From the NCBI GenBank assembly GCA_036488815.1, contig DASXGX010000162.1, positions 32,713-96,712 of the forward strand: 64,000 bases of DNA. Reading direction: 5' to 3'. Within the stretch, counting starts at the first letter, position 1. Each line of letters begins with the position of its first letter. Below are positions 34,829 through 44,111 of the stretch, piece by piece. The notes under the pieces are model-generated. The model made no database searches. It worked only from the letters and a program-made list of their open reading frames with translations, and was not told the DNA's origin. The translations under genes and the position numbers were made by a program. The stretch is from Roseiarcus sp036488815 (GTDB taxonomy: Bacteria > Pseudomonadota > Alphaproteobacteria > Rhizobiales > Beijerinckiaceae).

Positions 34829-36130
34829 TCACCAGGGGAACAGGCCGAGCGCGACGCAGGCGATGGTCATGATGACCGAGGCGCCAAACAGGAAGGGAAT
34901 CGTAAACCGCTGATGGTCGGCGAGCTCGATGCCGCACAGGCCGACGACCAGGAACGTCGCGGGCGTCAGCGGGCTCACCGGAAAGCCGGTCGTCATCTGG
35001 CCGAGCAGCGCGGCCTGCGCCATCTCGACCTTCGGCACGCCGAGCTGCCTGCCGACTTCGGCGATGACCGGCAGGACGCCGAAATAGAACGAGTCCGGAT
35101 CGAACAGAAGGCTCAGCGGCATGCCGAGAACGCCGAGCGCGATCGGCATGTACTTCGCCAATGCGGCCGGCGTGAAGGCGACCGCCGTCTGCGCCATCGC
35201 CTTCAGCATGCCGCTGTGCTGCATGACGCCGGTGAACACGCCGGCGGCGAGCAGGATCGAGGCCATGAGCAGGGCGGCGCGCGCATGCGCGTCGATCCGC
35301 TGACGCTGCATGTCGGCGCCGCGATAGTTGATGATGAGCGCGAGGCAGGTTCCGACCATGAAGACGATCGCCGGGGCGAGCTTGTCGCCCAGCGCGACCA
35401 TCGTGCCCATCACCACCAGCGTGAGCGTGATGTTGATCCAGAAATTCTGCGGCCGGCGCAGAACCTTCTCGGCGTCCGTCAGCGTGCGGGCGGGGACGTC
35501 GGCCGCCGCGCCCTTGTCGAGCCCGAGCCGCCGTTCCTCGCGTTTGCCGAGCCGCCACGCGACCGCGAAGATGAAGACGAGGCCGATCGCCTGGACTGGC
35601 GCGAGCGGATTGAAGATCTCCGGGATCGGCAGCTTCAACGAGGCCGAAGCACGGATCATCGGCCCCGTCCAGGGAAGGAAGTTCACGCCTGCCGCCAGCG
35701 AGGCCGCGCAGGCGAGAACCCGCTTGTCGATGCCGAGCCGCTCGTAGAGGGGCAGCATCGCCGGGATCGTGACGAGGAACGTCACCGCGCCCGAACCGTC
35801 GAGATGAACGAGCAGCGCGAGCAGGGTCGTCCCCATCACGATGCGCGTCGGTCGCGTGCCGACGGTCTTCAGGATCCGCTCGATGATCGGGTCGAGCATC
35901 CCCGCATCGGTCATGACGCCGAAGAACAGGATGGCGAAGACGAACATGCCGACGACCGGCGCGAGGCTTTGCAGGCCCGAGACGATGAACTTGCTCGTGT
36001 CCCAGCCGAAGCCGCCGATCAGCGCCGCGGCGATCGGAATCAGGATGAGCGCCATCAGCGGCGACATCCATTTCGTCATGATGACGGTCAGCAGAAGCGC
36101 GACGGTGACGAGACCCAGAACCGCCAGCAT
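34829..36130 (-). CDS. CitMHS-family carboxylate transporter
   Basis: A 433-residue membrane protein with about 12 segments. It matches the CitMHS family (metal-citrate:proton symporters): MLAVLGLVTVALLLTVIMTKWMSP, VFAILFFGVMTDAGMLDPI, VHLDGSGAVTFLVTIPAMLPLY and GVNFLPWTGPMIRASASL. The C-terminal DPDSFYFGVLPVIAEVG is also typical. It probably imports citrate or a related tricarboxylate, possibly with a divalent cation, for the AtuA pair downstream. A LysR gene lies divergently. Confidence 0.88.
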   Translation of the reverse strand: MLAVLGLVTVALLLTVIMTKWMSPLMALILIPIAAALIGGFGWDTSKFIVSGLQSLAPVVGMFVFAILFFGVMTDAGMLDPIIERILKTVGTRPTRIVMGTTLLALLVHLDGSGAVTFLVTIPAMLPLYERLGIDKRVLACAASLAAGVNFLPWTGPMIRASASLKLPIPEIFNPLAPVQAIGLVFIFAVAWRLGKREERRLGLDKGAAADVPARTLTDAEKVLRRPQNFWINITLTLVVMGTMVALGDKLAPAIVFMVGTCLALIINYRGADMQRQRIDAHARAALLMASILLAAGVFTGVMQHSGMLKAMAQTAVAFTPAALAKYMPIALGVLGMPLSLLFDPDSFYFGVLPVIAEVGRQLGVPKVEMAQAALLGQMTTGFPVSPLTPATFLVVGLCGIELADHQRFTIPFLFGASVIMTIACVALGLFPW

Positions 36131-36201
36131 TGCGCGCCCCTTCCCGGTTCAGCCCTTGGCGTCTCCCGGGCTGCTCGTGCGACTCATGCGGCGAAGAGCA
36201 T

Positions 36202-36237
36202 GATAAGACAATTGAATTTATCTGATGCCGGCGATAA
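36202..36237. promoter_or_regulatory. Overlapping LysR-type operator half-sites
   Basis: GATAA (36202-36206), TTATC (36218-36222) and GATAA (36233-36237) form two overlapping dyads, GATAA-N11-TTATC and TTATC-N10-GATAA. They end 9 bases before the LysR start. LysR regulators commonly bind such interrupted A/T-rich dyads between divergent genes, allowing autorepression and co-inducer-dependent activation. Confidence 0.55.
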
Positions 36238-36246
36238 CGTTGCATT

Positions 36247-37146
36247 ATGGATGTCAGTCTGCGGCAGATCCGCTCGTTCCTGACGGTGGCCCGCGTGAAG
36301 AGCTTCACCGGGGCGGCGTCGGTCCTGAACGTCACCCAGCCCGCCTTGACCATGCAGATCCAGCGCCTCGAGCAGGCCCTCGGCGTCACGTTGTTCGACC
36401 GCGACAGCCGGTCGGTCGAGTTGACCCGGGTCGCCCGCGATCTCCTCCCCGCTTTCGAGCGGACCCTGCAGGACTTCGACGCCGCGCTCGACAGCGCTCG
36501 CGACATCGCCTCGCAAACGCGCGGCATCGTCAGATTGGCCGCATTGCCGTCGGTTTCCGCTGGGGTGCTGCCGGACGCGATCCTGCGCTTTCGCGAGCGC
36601 AGGCCGAACGTCATGTTCGATCTCCGGGACGTCATCGCCGGCCAGGTTCTGAACCTCGTTCAGTCGGAAGAGGTGGATTTCGGCGTCATGGGCGGAGCGG
36701 TCAAAGCGGTCGACGTCGAAACCGTTTTCGAGGCGCAGGACCGCCTGCATGTCGTCTATCCCAGAGGCCATCGCATCGCGCGACTGAAGACGATCACGCC
36801 TGTCGCGCTCGCCGGGTTTCCGTTGATCCTCATGCAGCGGGATACGAGCGTGCGCGCGATCGTCGAAGCCGGATTCCACGCGGCGGGCCTGATGCCCAAA
36901 GCGACCTGCGAAGCGATCTACATGATGACGGCCGTCGGCATGGTGCGCGCCGGTCTGGGGCTGACGATCCTCCCCGGCTCCGCCCGCGAGATCAAAGCGG
37001 AGCCCGGCCTCCACTCGAAGCCGATCGACGACCCGGCCTTCACGCGGCCGGTCTCCATCATCAAGAAGTCCGGCCGAACGCTGCCGCCGCTAAGCCAGGC
37101 GTTCCTGGAAGAGCTGTCCGGCTGTCTGACAGCGGCGCTGGTGTAG
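36247..37146 (+). CDS. LysR-family transcriptional regulator
   Basis: A 299-residue LysR protein. The winged helix (1-62) shows RQIRSFLTVARVKSFTGAAS and TQPALTMQIQRLEQALG. The substrate-binding domain (~90-290) has the typical GIVRLAALPSVSAGVLPDAI start and QDRLHVVYPRGHRIA. It is divergent from the CitMHS-AtuA operon with a 116-base shared control region and is the obvious candidate regulator of that operon. The co-inducer is unknown and probably a carboxylate. Confidence 0.9.
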   Translation: MDVSLRQIRSFLTVARVKSFTGAASVLNVTQPALTMQIQRLEQALGVTLFDRDSRSVELTRVARDLLPAFERTLQDFDAALDSARDIASQTRGIVRLAALPSVSAGVLPDAILRFRERRPNVMFDLRDVIAGQVLNLVQSEEVDFGVMGGAVKAVDVETVFEAQDRLHVVYPRGHRIARLKTITPVALAGFPLILMQRDTSVRAIVEAGFHAAGLMPKATCEAIYMMTAVGMVRAGLGLTILPGSAREIKAEPGLHSKPIDDPAFTRPVSIIKKSGRTLPPLSQAFLEELSGCLTAALV

Positions 37147-37301
37147 GGCGATATGGGGGCACGGCGACGGGCCGATTCGCATGGCCGAAGCCGAAATCCA
37201 CCAGGAGACTTGGATTCCCTCTTAGATTCGCGGCAGCCTGTTAAGATTGGCGACTCGCCGGGCAAGGAACGCTGACTGGCAGCACCGGAGTTGAAACCGC
37301 A

Positions 37302-37838
37302 GTGATTTGGGAAAGCAGCTATTGGAAAGAACCGCTTCTCACCATGGCGCGTCGGATTGACGCTGCGAGGCGCGCAAAGCGGCTAAGCGAGCGTCAGCTG
37401 GCACAAGCCGAAAAGGACGTTTTCCTCGGGTGCTTTTCGGTGCGAAAGCTAATGCACTCGGCGCAGAAGCTAGCCGACGCCTGCCGAAGTATGCGCGTCC
37501 AACTCGCGTGGTACCCAAACGTCCAAGCGGTCACGGCGCTCAACTGGCACAAAATAGACGAGCTATATGATTTGACGGCGTGCCAAGCCGAGAGCCGCGA
37601 CCTAGAATTTTTTTGTGCCCGCATCATCCACACCTTTACGTTTGTCCCTGAGCACGGCGAGCGCAGCGGGCTTACTGGCTTCTACTTTGGTTCTGACAAG
37701 GACCGCAACGCGCGTCTCTATCGAGTAGCCGCCGAGGAGGTGATCCGAGTTTTCGAGACGGTCGGCAGCGACTACCCTGCGGAAATCTCGGGCACCCCCG
37801 ACCCGGCTTCCAGAGATTGGACCTTCAAAGTGGAGTAG
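37302..37838 (+). CDS. Hypothetical protein
   Basis: A 178-residue soluble protein starting with GTG at 37302; an ATG at 37344 is an alternative. It is mixed helix and strand, with YWKEPLLTMARRID at the start, LAWYPNVQAVTALNWHKIDELYDL in the middle and FFCARIIHTFTFVPEHGERSG. I recognise no family. Codon use is less GC-rich than in the LysR gene before it, suggesting acquired DNA. Similar-looking proteins occur in accessory regions, but no function is known to me. Confidence 0.6.
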   Translation: MIWESSYWKEPLLTMARRIDAARRAKRLSERQLAQAEKDVFLGCFSVRKLMHSAQKLADACRSMRVQLAWYPNVQAVTALNWHKIDELYDLTACQAESRDLEFFCARIIHTFTFVPEHGERSGLTGFYFGSDKDRNARLYRVAAEEVIRVFETVGSDYPAEISGTPDPASRDWTFKVE

Positions 37839-38059
37839 TGGGCACAACGCGCCGCCGAGCGCGCGCCGTCTGATGCCGCGCTTTTGTCTCGGAAATCCCA
37901 GGTCTAGGCGACTTCGAAGATGCGGCGATCCTGAAAATGGGTCGGCAAGGTGGATGGTGGGATATTGTCAATCTAGAGGCTTTTTGCCGTGATCAATAAA
38001 ACCTACGGAGGAATTAATTCTACGATTCTGCCTCCGCTCGCCCTCTAGAGTCGTGGACG

Positions 38060-38950
38060 TCATCCGTCTTTGCCACCTTCAAGCCTCAACGCCGCATCGA
38101 TAACGAACGCAACGCATCGCCGTGATATGCGGGCGTCTATGTCCCTAGATCGTCTCACCCAATCGATCGCGACGCGGCCGCTGCTGTATACCCGCACGAA
38201 CGGACAGTAGGTTTTGAGGTAGCGATAGCCGTCAAAATCAAGGTTGTATGCGATCATCGTGATGGCTTCTCCGAAGTCATCACGTAAGCTGTCGATAGAT
38301 TTGACAATAGTCCTTCCCGCGTCACCCAGCTGTTCGATCTCCGAATTAAACATAACGGGCTTTGCAGAGAGTGGATGGAATAATCGACTATGTGTTGATC
38401 CGGTCAATTCTCCATAAATATATCCAGTAGTTAAATAATGAAACGCCAACGCGACGTGCTCCATTGCACCCGAATAATCGCAGTCCCCTAGAGCGAGTTC
38501 AGCTTTCTCCAGGTGGTCCCGAACCGCCACATCTCTTACCAGACCAGACAAGGAAATGTCTGCGAAGCGAATCGCAAAAATGGTCTGGCAATTGGTTTCG
38601 AGGAAATCACCCACCATAAGTCGAAAATCCTCGATATGATCGTGCGCTGGAATTGTGCCATCGTGTTTCAGTGAGACGCGGGCTCGATTGAATCTCTTCA
38701 TGCCTTCGCGGTGATTGAGTTCCGCACCTCTTTCACTCAAGGCCGGCCAATAGGCCATGAAGTCTGACCTCGCCGGAAGGGCCCCCTCTTTGTGCTCTAA
38801 GGCGACCTGGAGGAATAGCTCGGTCGCGTCATGCAGCGGGAGGATCGCCAGGCCAGAGAGAGGCTCCCCCTTGTGGGATTGATCAACGCCAATTTGAAAT
38901 AGATGGCGCACGATTGTCAGACGCCGCATTTGTGCCGGAACTAGAGACAT
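38060..38950 (-). CDS. Hypothetical protein, helical, accessory-region type
   Basis: A 296-residue soluble protein with no signal peptide. The N-terminal half (LFQIGVDQSHKGEPLSGLAI, DATELFLQVALEHKEG, RFNRARVSLKHDGTIPAHD) is helical and recalls HEPN-like or TIR-less accessory proteins from genomic islands, but I cannot assign a family. The C-terminal part ends with VFIDAALRLEGG-like helix (FVIDAALRLEGGKDG). It is markedly less GC-rich than core genes and stands alone just outside the tRNA-Leu island. A defence or toxin role is possible but unsupported. Confidence 0.6.
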   Translation of the reverse strand: MSLVPAQMRRLTIVRHLFQIGVDQSHKGEPLSGLAILPLHDATELFLQVALEHKEGALPARSDFMAYWPALSERGAELNHREGMKRFNRARVSLKHDGTIPAHDHIEDFRLMVGDFLETNCQTIFAIRFADISLSGLVRDVAVRDHLEKAELALGDCDYSGAMEHVALAFHYLTTGYIYGELTGSTHSRLFHPLSAKPVMFNSEIEQLGDAGRTIVKSIDSLRDDFGEAITMIAYNLDFDGYRYLKTYCPFVRVYSSGRVAIDWVRRSRDIDARISRRCVAFVIDAALRLEGGKDG

Positions 38951-39626
38951 CTGTTAGGCATCCCGAGCTTCACATTGTATGGCTCCTACCACATTGCTCG
39001 GGAACTCGCCCGAGTCGTTGCGATTGGGATGACGGGCCCGCTATCCAAGGGGTACCTCAGTAACAGGCAGGCACGCGCCCCGACGCCGTAGGTCCACCAC
39101 ATCGCTTTTGGCAAGAAATGAGAACGCGCGGGCACCCCTGCAACGTAACGTGTGTGCATGCCGTCGACCGCGTGCGCGAGGCAACCGCCGCGCCGCAGCC
39201 CGGGAACGGCACAGAATACCCTTGTACCTCTCATCGGCTTGCGCCCTAGAGGCGCAGAAGGTCGTTGCGAATAGGTCCGTTTCGCCCGTGATCGTATCGC
39301 TGCGCCAGACCACTTCGCCGTTTAAGGAGCTTCGGGCAAACTGGTATCATGCGAACTGCCTGTCGCCGGGGCGAGGATCGCGAGAGCAACGGCGACCGAG
39401 CAGAGCGCGTGCCCTGTAGCGGATATCGGCGATCGTTCGGCCAGCGGCGAGCATCGGCTTCACGTCGGCCGGAATACTCTCCAGAATTGCCGGTTGCGCG
39501 ACTCCTTACGGAACATCGGGCGCACGACTCGGTAGACCATTGTATGCCACCGTTGTGTCTCGCTCAGCGCGGCACAGTCGATTGCAATCGCTCACCGTTT
39601 TGGGATCATTCCCGAATTTCGGATGA
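38951..39626. other. Intergenic stretch left of the tRNA-Leu island, no intact gene
   Basis: About 680 bases. Short frames on both strands are mutually overlapping, lack ribosome binding sites and resemble nothing I know. If the island boundary at 39627-39641 is right, this was the original downstream flank of tRNA-Leu, apart from any older insertions. Confidence 0.5.
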
Positions 39627-39641
39627 TGGTGCCAGGAAAGG
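39627..39641. other. Putative distal attachment site (copy of tRNA-Leu 3' end)
   Basis: TGGTGCCAGGAAAGG here matches TGGTGCCCAGGAAAGG at 48849-48864 in tRNA-Leu except for one missing C. The orientation is the same as in the tRNA, as a tRNA-targeting integrase would leave it. Confidence 0.55.
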
Positions 39642-39702
39642 CATCGCATTGGCGTCGTACGCTATTGATATAATTTACATAAGTACGAGCAGAAAACTTT
39701 CC

Positions 39703-39722
39703 TACCAACAAATATACCAACG
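39703..39722. repeat. Left integrase arm-type repeat
   Basis: TACCAAC-AAATA-TACCAACG. It matches 48717-48736 at 19 of 20 positions in the same orientation and lies 61 bases inside the left att core. The unit TACCAAC[AG] is repeated within it. Confidence 0.6.
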
Positions 39723-39819
39723 TCCTCTTTTGCCTGGGATTTGCCCACTTTCGCTTGTTTCGGCGCCTTGCCCGCCACGCATCTGCCCCGCCCGCTCCGT
39801 GGCTCGAAGGGCTGCGGGC

Positions 39820-40245
39820 CCGAGCAAGTCGACCTCGGCGAAGCCCTTTGGACGATCCCCGCGGAGAAAATAAAGATGCGCCGGCCGCATCGCGTTCCTT
39901 TGGCAGGGCAGGCGGCCGAATTGCTGGGAAGCCTTCACGAATAGACGTGATATCGCGAGCTTCTGTTCCCCGGCGCCTGGGATCACAGAAGCCCCTCTCG
40001 GAAAATACGCTCAACGCGGCACTTCGTCGTCTCGGTTGCGCGCAAGACGCGATGACCTCCCACGGTTTCCGCGCCGCCGCATCGTCGATGCTCAATGAAA
40101 GCGGCAAATGGAACGCCGACGAAGCGCAATTGGCGCATGTCAAGGGCAATTCGGCTCGTCGAGCTTATGCACGAGCGGAGTTTTGGGACGAGTGAGTGAG
40201 CATGATGCAGAGGTGGGCCGATCAACTGGATACGTTCAAGCGTTA
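39820..40245 (+). pseudogene. Remnant of a P4-type tyrosine integrase
   Basis: Two frames together match the C-terminal third of the intact integrase at 47465-48685. The segment VDLGEALWTIPAEKIKMRRPHRVPL is in one frame to about 39940. After a frameshift the second frame reads LSENTLNAALRRLGCAQDAMTSHGFRAAASSMLNE and AQLAHVKGNSARRAYARAEFWDE (quoted in parts). It ends in a premature TGA at 40193-40195, after which VSMMQRWADQL continues to a TAG at 40243-40245. The N-terminal arm-binding and core-binding domains are missing. It is a decayed relative, not a copy error of the intact gene. Confidence 0.8.
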
Positions 40246-40251
40246 GGCCCT

Positions 40252-40289
40252 CCTTCTGCGGCGAGCCGTTGACGACCTGCCGCAGAAGG
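40252..40289. terminator. Strong hairpin between integrase remnant and type IIG gene
   Basis: A perfect 11-bp stem (CCTTCTGCGGC/GCCGCAGAAGG, 40252-40262 and 40279-40289) with a 16-base loop sits between two convergent units. It is followed on the plus strand by TTTCAC only. It may end transcripts from either side or protect RNA ends. Confidence 0.45.
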
Positions 40290-40320
40290 TTTCACAGCCC
40301 CTTTCGATAGTGGATGAGCC

Positions 40321-43314
40321 CTAACTATCAATGTCCGATTCAACTGGGGAGACGCCGTACGCTCTTGAGGCGGCTGTCTCAAGGTTTCGTCGCTGCGCTT
40401 TAAATGCACGCTGTGCGCCAAGGGAGTCGCTGGCGCTCAGCTTTAGAAGCGATTTGACGATATTTACGATCTCCTGATGCGTTCTGTCGTTTGGATTCCA
40501 TTTGGGAATTGGAACATCCAAGAGCTTTGTCGCCTTGATTTGGGGGATCACTCGGGCGTCGCCTTGGTTCGCGAGGCGGTAGTAGTTAGCGAATGGATCA
40601 CTTTGCATGAGACCGAGAAGATATTCAGGCGGAGTGTTGGCTCGGGGACCGAAAACATACATCGCATCCGTCACCACCATAGACTGATTCTCGTCCCAAA
40701 TCAGCTCGATCTTCCGCGTTGTTGTGAGTCCGATAATTTTTGCTCGATCAAATATTGCAGGATCACGTGGACGATGAAGACGCCACCAGGGGTGCCTGCC
40801 GTCCCTCACCTCTTTGCAGGTTATTTTGCTCCGGAATTTACCCATGTAAGCTATCGCAAAAGGAATGCGCTTCGGATCAACTCCTGAAGTCGTGTAAATG
40901 ATTTGCGCTGTGGGTACGGCACGATGAAAGGACTTAATGTGTTCGCCGCGCAACGTGTTACGCAGTACGGACTCTTCAATCTTCGCAGCAACGGCTTCTT
41001 GGGCGCTTAGAAGATGGGCCTCAAGAATATCAGGCGTAACTCCACGCTGAATGCCAAAATCGTCCACCAGATCACGGAGAGTTCCCAGTTGATCCCGCGC
41101 CAACGATAGCGCTCCCACCCCGTCCAGTTCCGAAGTGAAGAATGTCGCAAGCGGATCACTGCCCACTACGTCTTCCCATTTTTTCCTGGGAACCGACTGC
41201 CACTGACCGACAACGGCCTCACGCAACGACAAATCAACTCCCTTTACATCGTTTAGGGCAACGGTGTTCGAGCCGCCTCCCCCTTTTTGACATACGAAAA
41301 CGCTGCTCGTGTTCAATGCTCCTTGGAAGATACCCTGTCCAAGGTCTGCCACTGCTTCGACGCCAGCAGCGAGAACAAATCGCCTCAGTCCTGCAGCGTC
41401 CGATTGATTTAGAAACGTCCCCGGAAGAACCAGTCCAATCCGCCCACCCCGACGAGAAAGAGTCTTTACGCTAAGATGCGTGAAATAGATGTATGTATCT
41501 GGCATCCGCACAAGAACTTCTTGGTGCGCTTGCCGGAGATAGCTCCCAGCTAAATAATCCACGTCGGCACCCCAAGGGGGATTTCCTACAACCGCGTCAA
41601 AACCACGTTTGCGAGCAGTCTTACTAAGCAACAAGGACCAATCGATCGCGTTACTCGACGATACGTACTCCTCGTCAAAGAATTTTGGATAGGCGCTTAC
41701 CGGCACGAGTGAATTCGCGTGGATAATGTTTTCGTCGAGATCAGGAAGGAATGTCTCTTTCGGAAATAGCGTGAGCTCCTTACTTAGGGCCTCCTGAGTT
41801 TCGTCCTCAAGAACTCGGAGGCAGAGCGACATGCGCGCAACCTGTACTGCAACAGGATCGATATCGACTCCAAACACGCACGACTTCAGCACACGACGTT
41901 TGAATGAGGTCGTCAACCAAATCGATCCGGCAAACTCGAATACGTCCTGCGGCTTCGCGTCGCCACGATTTTGAGTGAACCAATCCAGGCAATGATGAAG
42001 AAGGCGACTGTACACAGCAAGAAGAAACGAGCCAGAGCCACATGACGGGTCGATGATCTTTAGCTCCATTATCTCGGTGGGGCTCCTGCCTGCCAACAGA
42101 GGCCCGATCGTCTTGTCGACCACAGCACGCACCACGCTCTCTGGCGTGTAATAGACACCTCCGGCTTTTCTCGCTTCGATCTTGGGTACAACATTGCCCT
42201 TGGCGTCTATTTCCGATCCTAGAAACCGCTCGTACACCGAACCTAGCAACCAAAGGGGCATTGTCCCGAAGAGCCACTCCGATGAGTCTCCGGCAATTTC
42301 CTCAATGAAGTCGGCGATCAGGCGGTCCGAGATGCGAAGATTGTCAGCAGCATGAGAGGTCTTCGCATTTTTCCCGAAAACTCCGCCGTTAAATGTACCT
42401 GCGAGGTGGCGAAAATTCCCCGCAACCATTGGCCACAATTGACCAGGAAGTTGTCCGCGGCCTTCCCAACTATTCAAAGTTGATTGTAGCTTCATTCCGA
42501 CATCGATACCTCGATCCTCACTAACGCGCTGGAAAAGTAAACGATCGATTATCGATTGGAGGGCGTCTGCAAGTTTGGGACCAGTCCACTTAACGTCAGG
42601 ATTACTCTTGACCAAGTCCTTTGCAAATAGCGACCTCTCGTTCTCCAAAAATTTTAGGAATTCAGCGTCGACTGTTTTAGTGCGATCTGGCTTGATAAGC
42701 CATCCCTGCTTCGCGCCTGTCCCAACCTTTCCTAGTTTTTGGATGAAGCGTTCGATCTCGCCACTCTCGACGGCCTCTCGCGACAGTAAGTCCCAAATCT
42801 TAGTGCCGAGGCTCTCGTAATTCGTGAAGTGCAATCGCCAACCTGGAACGGGAGAAAACGGGCGTTCTCGGGAAGGACGTCCGCCTACCACAAATACGAT
42901 GAAATGCTCAAAGTCCGACAATACGCCTAGCCAAAGGCGCATATTGTAAGTGTAATTCTGCAGTTGGAAGTAATGGCGGTCGATGTTATCGAACGGCTTT
43001 TTTGCCTCGCAAATCCAGCGCTCAAGCCCGTTCGTTCTGAATGCGTAATCGACGCGCTTTGTTCTCCCTCGAATTTCAGTTCGATTTTCAACCACGACTT
43101 CGCGAAGGTGCAACGGTTGAGGTGGATTGTTCCAGACATTCCACCCGAGGCCTGAAAATAGAGGGTCGAGATATTCAAGCCGCAAAGTCGCTTCGTCGTA
43201 TCCTCTGCGGCGCATCTCGGCGGCTTCGGCCTGAAATCGCTTCGCAAGATCTACTAGAGCTTTTTGGAAACTCTTTCTGTCGGCTGGCAACGCCTGGTTA
43301 TTCCCGAACATCAT
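40321..43314 (-). CDS. Type IIG (Eco57I-like) restriction-modification protein
   Basis: A 997-residue single-chain enzyme. An N-terminal nuclease module shows the PD-(D/E)xK pattern RVDYAFRTNGLERWICEAKK (~90-108). The central adenine-N6 methyltransferase has the SAM motif DPSCGSGSFLLAVY (~421) and the catalytic NPPW in FDAVVGNPPWGADV (~578). The C-terminal ~350 residues resemble a TaqI-type specificity domain (TSGVDPKRIPFAIAYMGKF, LMQSDPFANYYRLANQGDARVI). Such enzymes cut foreign DNA lacking their methyl mark. No separate methyltransferase is needed. GC content is clearly below the flanks. A CGATT-GGTT-AATCG palindrome lies in its promoter region (43360-43373). Confidence 0.87.
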   Translation of the reverse strand: MMFGNNQALPADRKSFQKALVDLAKRFQAEAAEMRRRGYDEATLRLEYLDPLFSGLGWNVWNNPPQPLHLREVVVENRTEIRGRTKRVDYAFRTNGLERWICEAKKPFDNIDRHYFQLQNYTYNMRLWLGVLSDFEHFIVFVVGGRPSRERPFSPVPGWRLHFTNYESLGTKIWDLLSREAVESGEIERFIQKLGKVGTGAKQGWLIKPDRTKTVDAEFLKFLENERSLFAKDLVKSNPDVKWTGPKLADALQSIIDRLLFQRVSEDRGIDVGMKLQSTLNSWEGRGQLPGQLWPMVAGNFRHLAGTFNGGVFGKNAKTSHAADNLRISDRLIADFIEEIAGDSSEWLFGTMPLWLLGSVYERFLGSEIDAKGNVVPKIEARKAGGVYYTPESVVRAVVDKTIGPLLAGRSPTEIMELKIIDPSCGSGSFLLAVYSRLLHHCLDWFTQNRGDAKPQDVFEFAGSIWLTTSFKRRVLKSCVFGVDIDPVAVQVARMSLCLRVLEDETQEALSKELTLFPKETFLPDLDENIIHANSLVPVSAYPKFFDEEYVSSSNAIDWSLLLSKTARKRGFDAVVGNPPWGADVDYLAGSYLRQAHQEVLVRMPDTYIYFTHLSVKTLSRRGGRIGLVLPGTFLNQSDAAGLRRFVLAAGVEAVADLGQGIFQGALNTSSVFVCQKGGGGSNTVALNDVKGVDLSLREAVVGQWQSVPRKKWEDVVGSDPLATFFTSELDGVGALSLARDQLGTLRDLVDDFGIQRGVTPDILEAHLLSAQEAVAAKIEESVLRNTLRGEHIKSFHRAVPTAQIIYTTSGVDPKRIPFAIAYMGKFRSKITCKEVRDGRHPWWRLHRPRDPAIFDRAKIIGLTTTRKIELIWDENQSMVVTDAMYVFGPRANTPPEYLLGLMQSDPFANYYRLANQGDARVIPQIKATKLLDVPIPKWNPNDRTHQEIVNIVKSLLKLSASDSLGAQRAFKAQRRNLETAASRAYGVSPVESDIDS

Positions 43315-43441
43315 TCCCCCAAAAGCCCGACCGAATTCAGCACGATAGAAATGAACATCCGATTGGTTAATCGTTTATGATTCGGCGCAGCGTCGGGAGA
43401 GACAACTCAGGCACTGAAGCGCGCTGGTGTCCAGCATGAAG

Positions 43442-44107
43442 CTAGGCTCTGCCCAAGGCATTCCGCACGCTCATCGCGTGCCATCGCCCACCCCGAGGGG
43501 TCGGCACACCGCGAGCGTTAAGGGCTTCAGCGATGGCGCGCAATGTCTTTGCTCCGGATTTCTGAATTTCGGCGATAACTGGTAGCACGTTTCCGGCTGC
43601 GCGATCGGCCTCTGCTTTCAGCGTTGCAACTCCCAGTCCGCGTGCCTCGTTGAGCCTTGGGTTGCCAAGCCTGACACCACGCGCCTTCGCGGCGGCCAAC
43701 GCCGACTTGGTCCGCGCCGCGATGAGCGCCCGCTCCTTTTCAGCCAACGCTGCGTAGAGGTGCAAAACGAACGGGTCGACGTCCGGCCCAAGCTCGGCGA
43801 CGACGAATGGGACGCGGTGCGACATCAAGCCAGAAATGAAGTGCACGTCCCGCGATAGGCGGTCGAGCTTGGCGACCGCGACGGGGCAGTGCAGCGCGCG
43901 CGCCTTGGTGAGCGCCGCCGCCAACTCCGGCCGACGGTCGAGCGCATCGCTGCCCTTGCCGGTTTCCACTTCGACGAACTCCGCGACGATTTCGAATTCC
44001 CCGCCACCCGCGAACCTCGCCAGCGCCTCGCGCTGCGCTTCGATCCCAAGACCAGAGCGCCCTTGTTGGCTGGTGCTGACGCGGATGTAGGCGACGAGCG
44101 GTTTCAT
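43442..44107 (-). CDS. Serine recombinase (resolvase/invertase family)
   Basis: A 221-residue small serine recombinase. The N-terminal catalytic domain starts KPLVAYIRVSTSQQGRSGLG with the nucleophile Ser in the RVSTS motif, and continues with AVAKLDRLSRDVHFI and the conserved AALAEKERALIAARTKSAL. The C-terminal ~75 residues form the DNA-binding part (GAKTLRAIAEALNARGVPTPRGGRW). It starts at 44107, only 4 bases from a large symmetric dyad (44112-44179) that may be its recombination site or operator. It is divergent from the PLD-like gene. Confidence 0.9.
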   Translation of the reverse strand: MKPLVAYIRVSTSQQGRSGLGIEAQREALARFAGGGEFEIVAEFVEVETGKGSDALDRRPELAAALTKARALHCPVAVAKLDRLSRDVHFISGLMSHRVPFVVAELGPDVDPFVLHLYAALAEKERALIAARTKSALAAAKARGVRLGNPRLNEARGLGVATLKAEADRAAGNVLPVIAEIQKSGAKTLRAIAEALNARGVPTPRGGRWHAMSVRNALGRA

Positions 44108-44111
44108 GATC

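Noticed and set aside
39041..39419. Overlapping short frames on both strands left of the island
   Set aside because: Mutually overlapping, without start signals or recognisable motifs; treated as non-coding.
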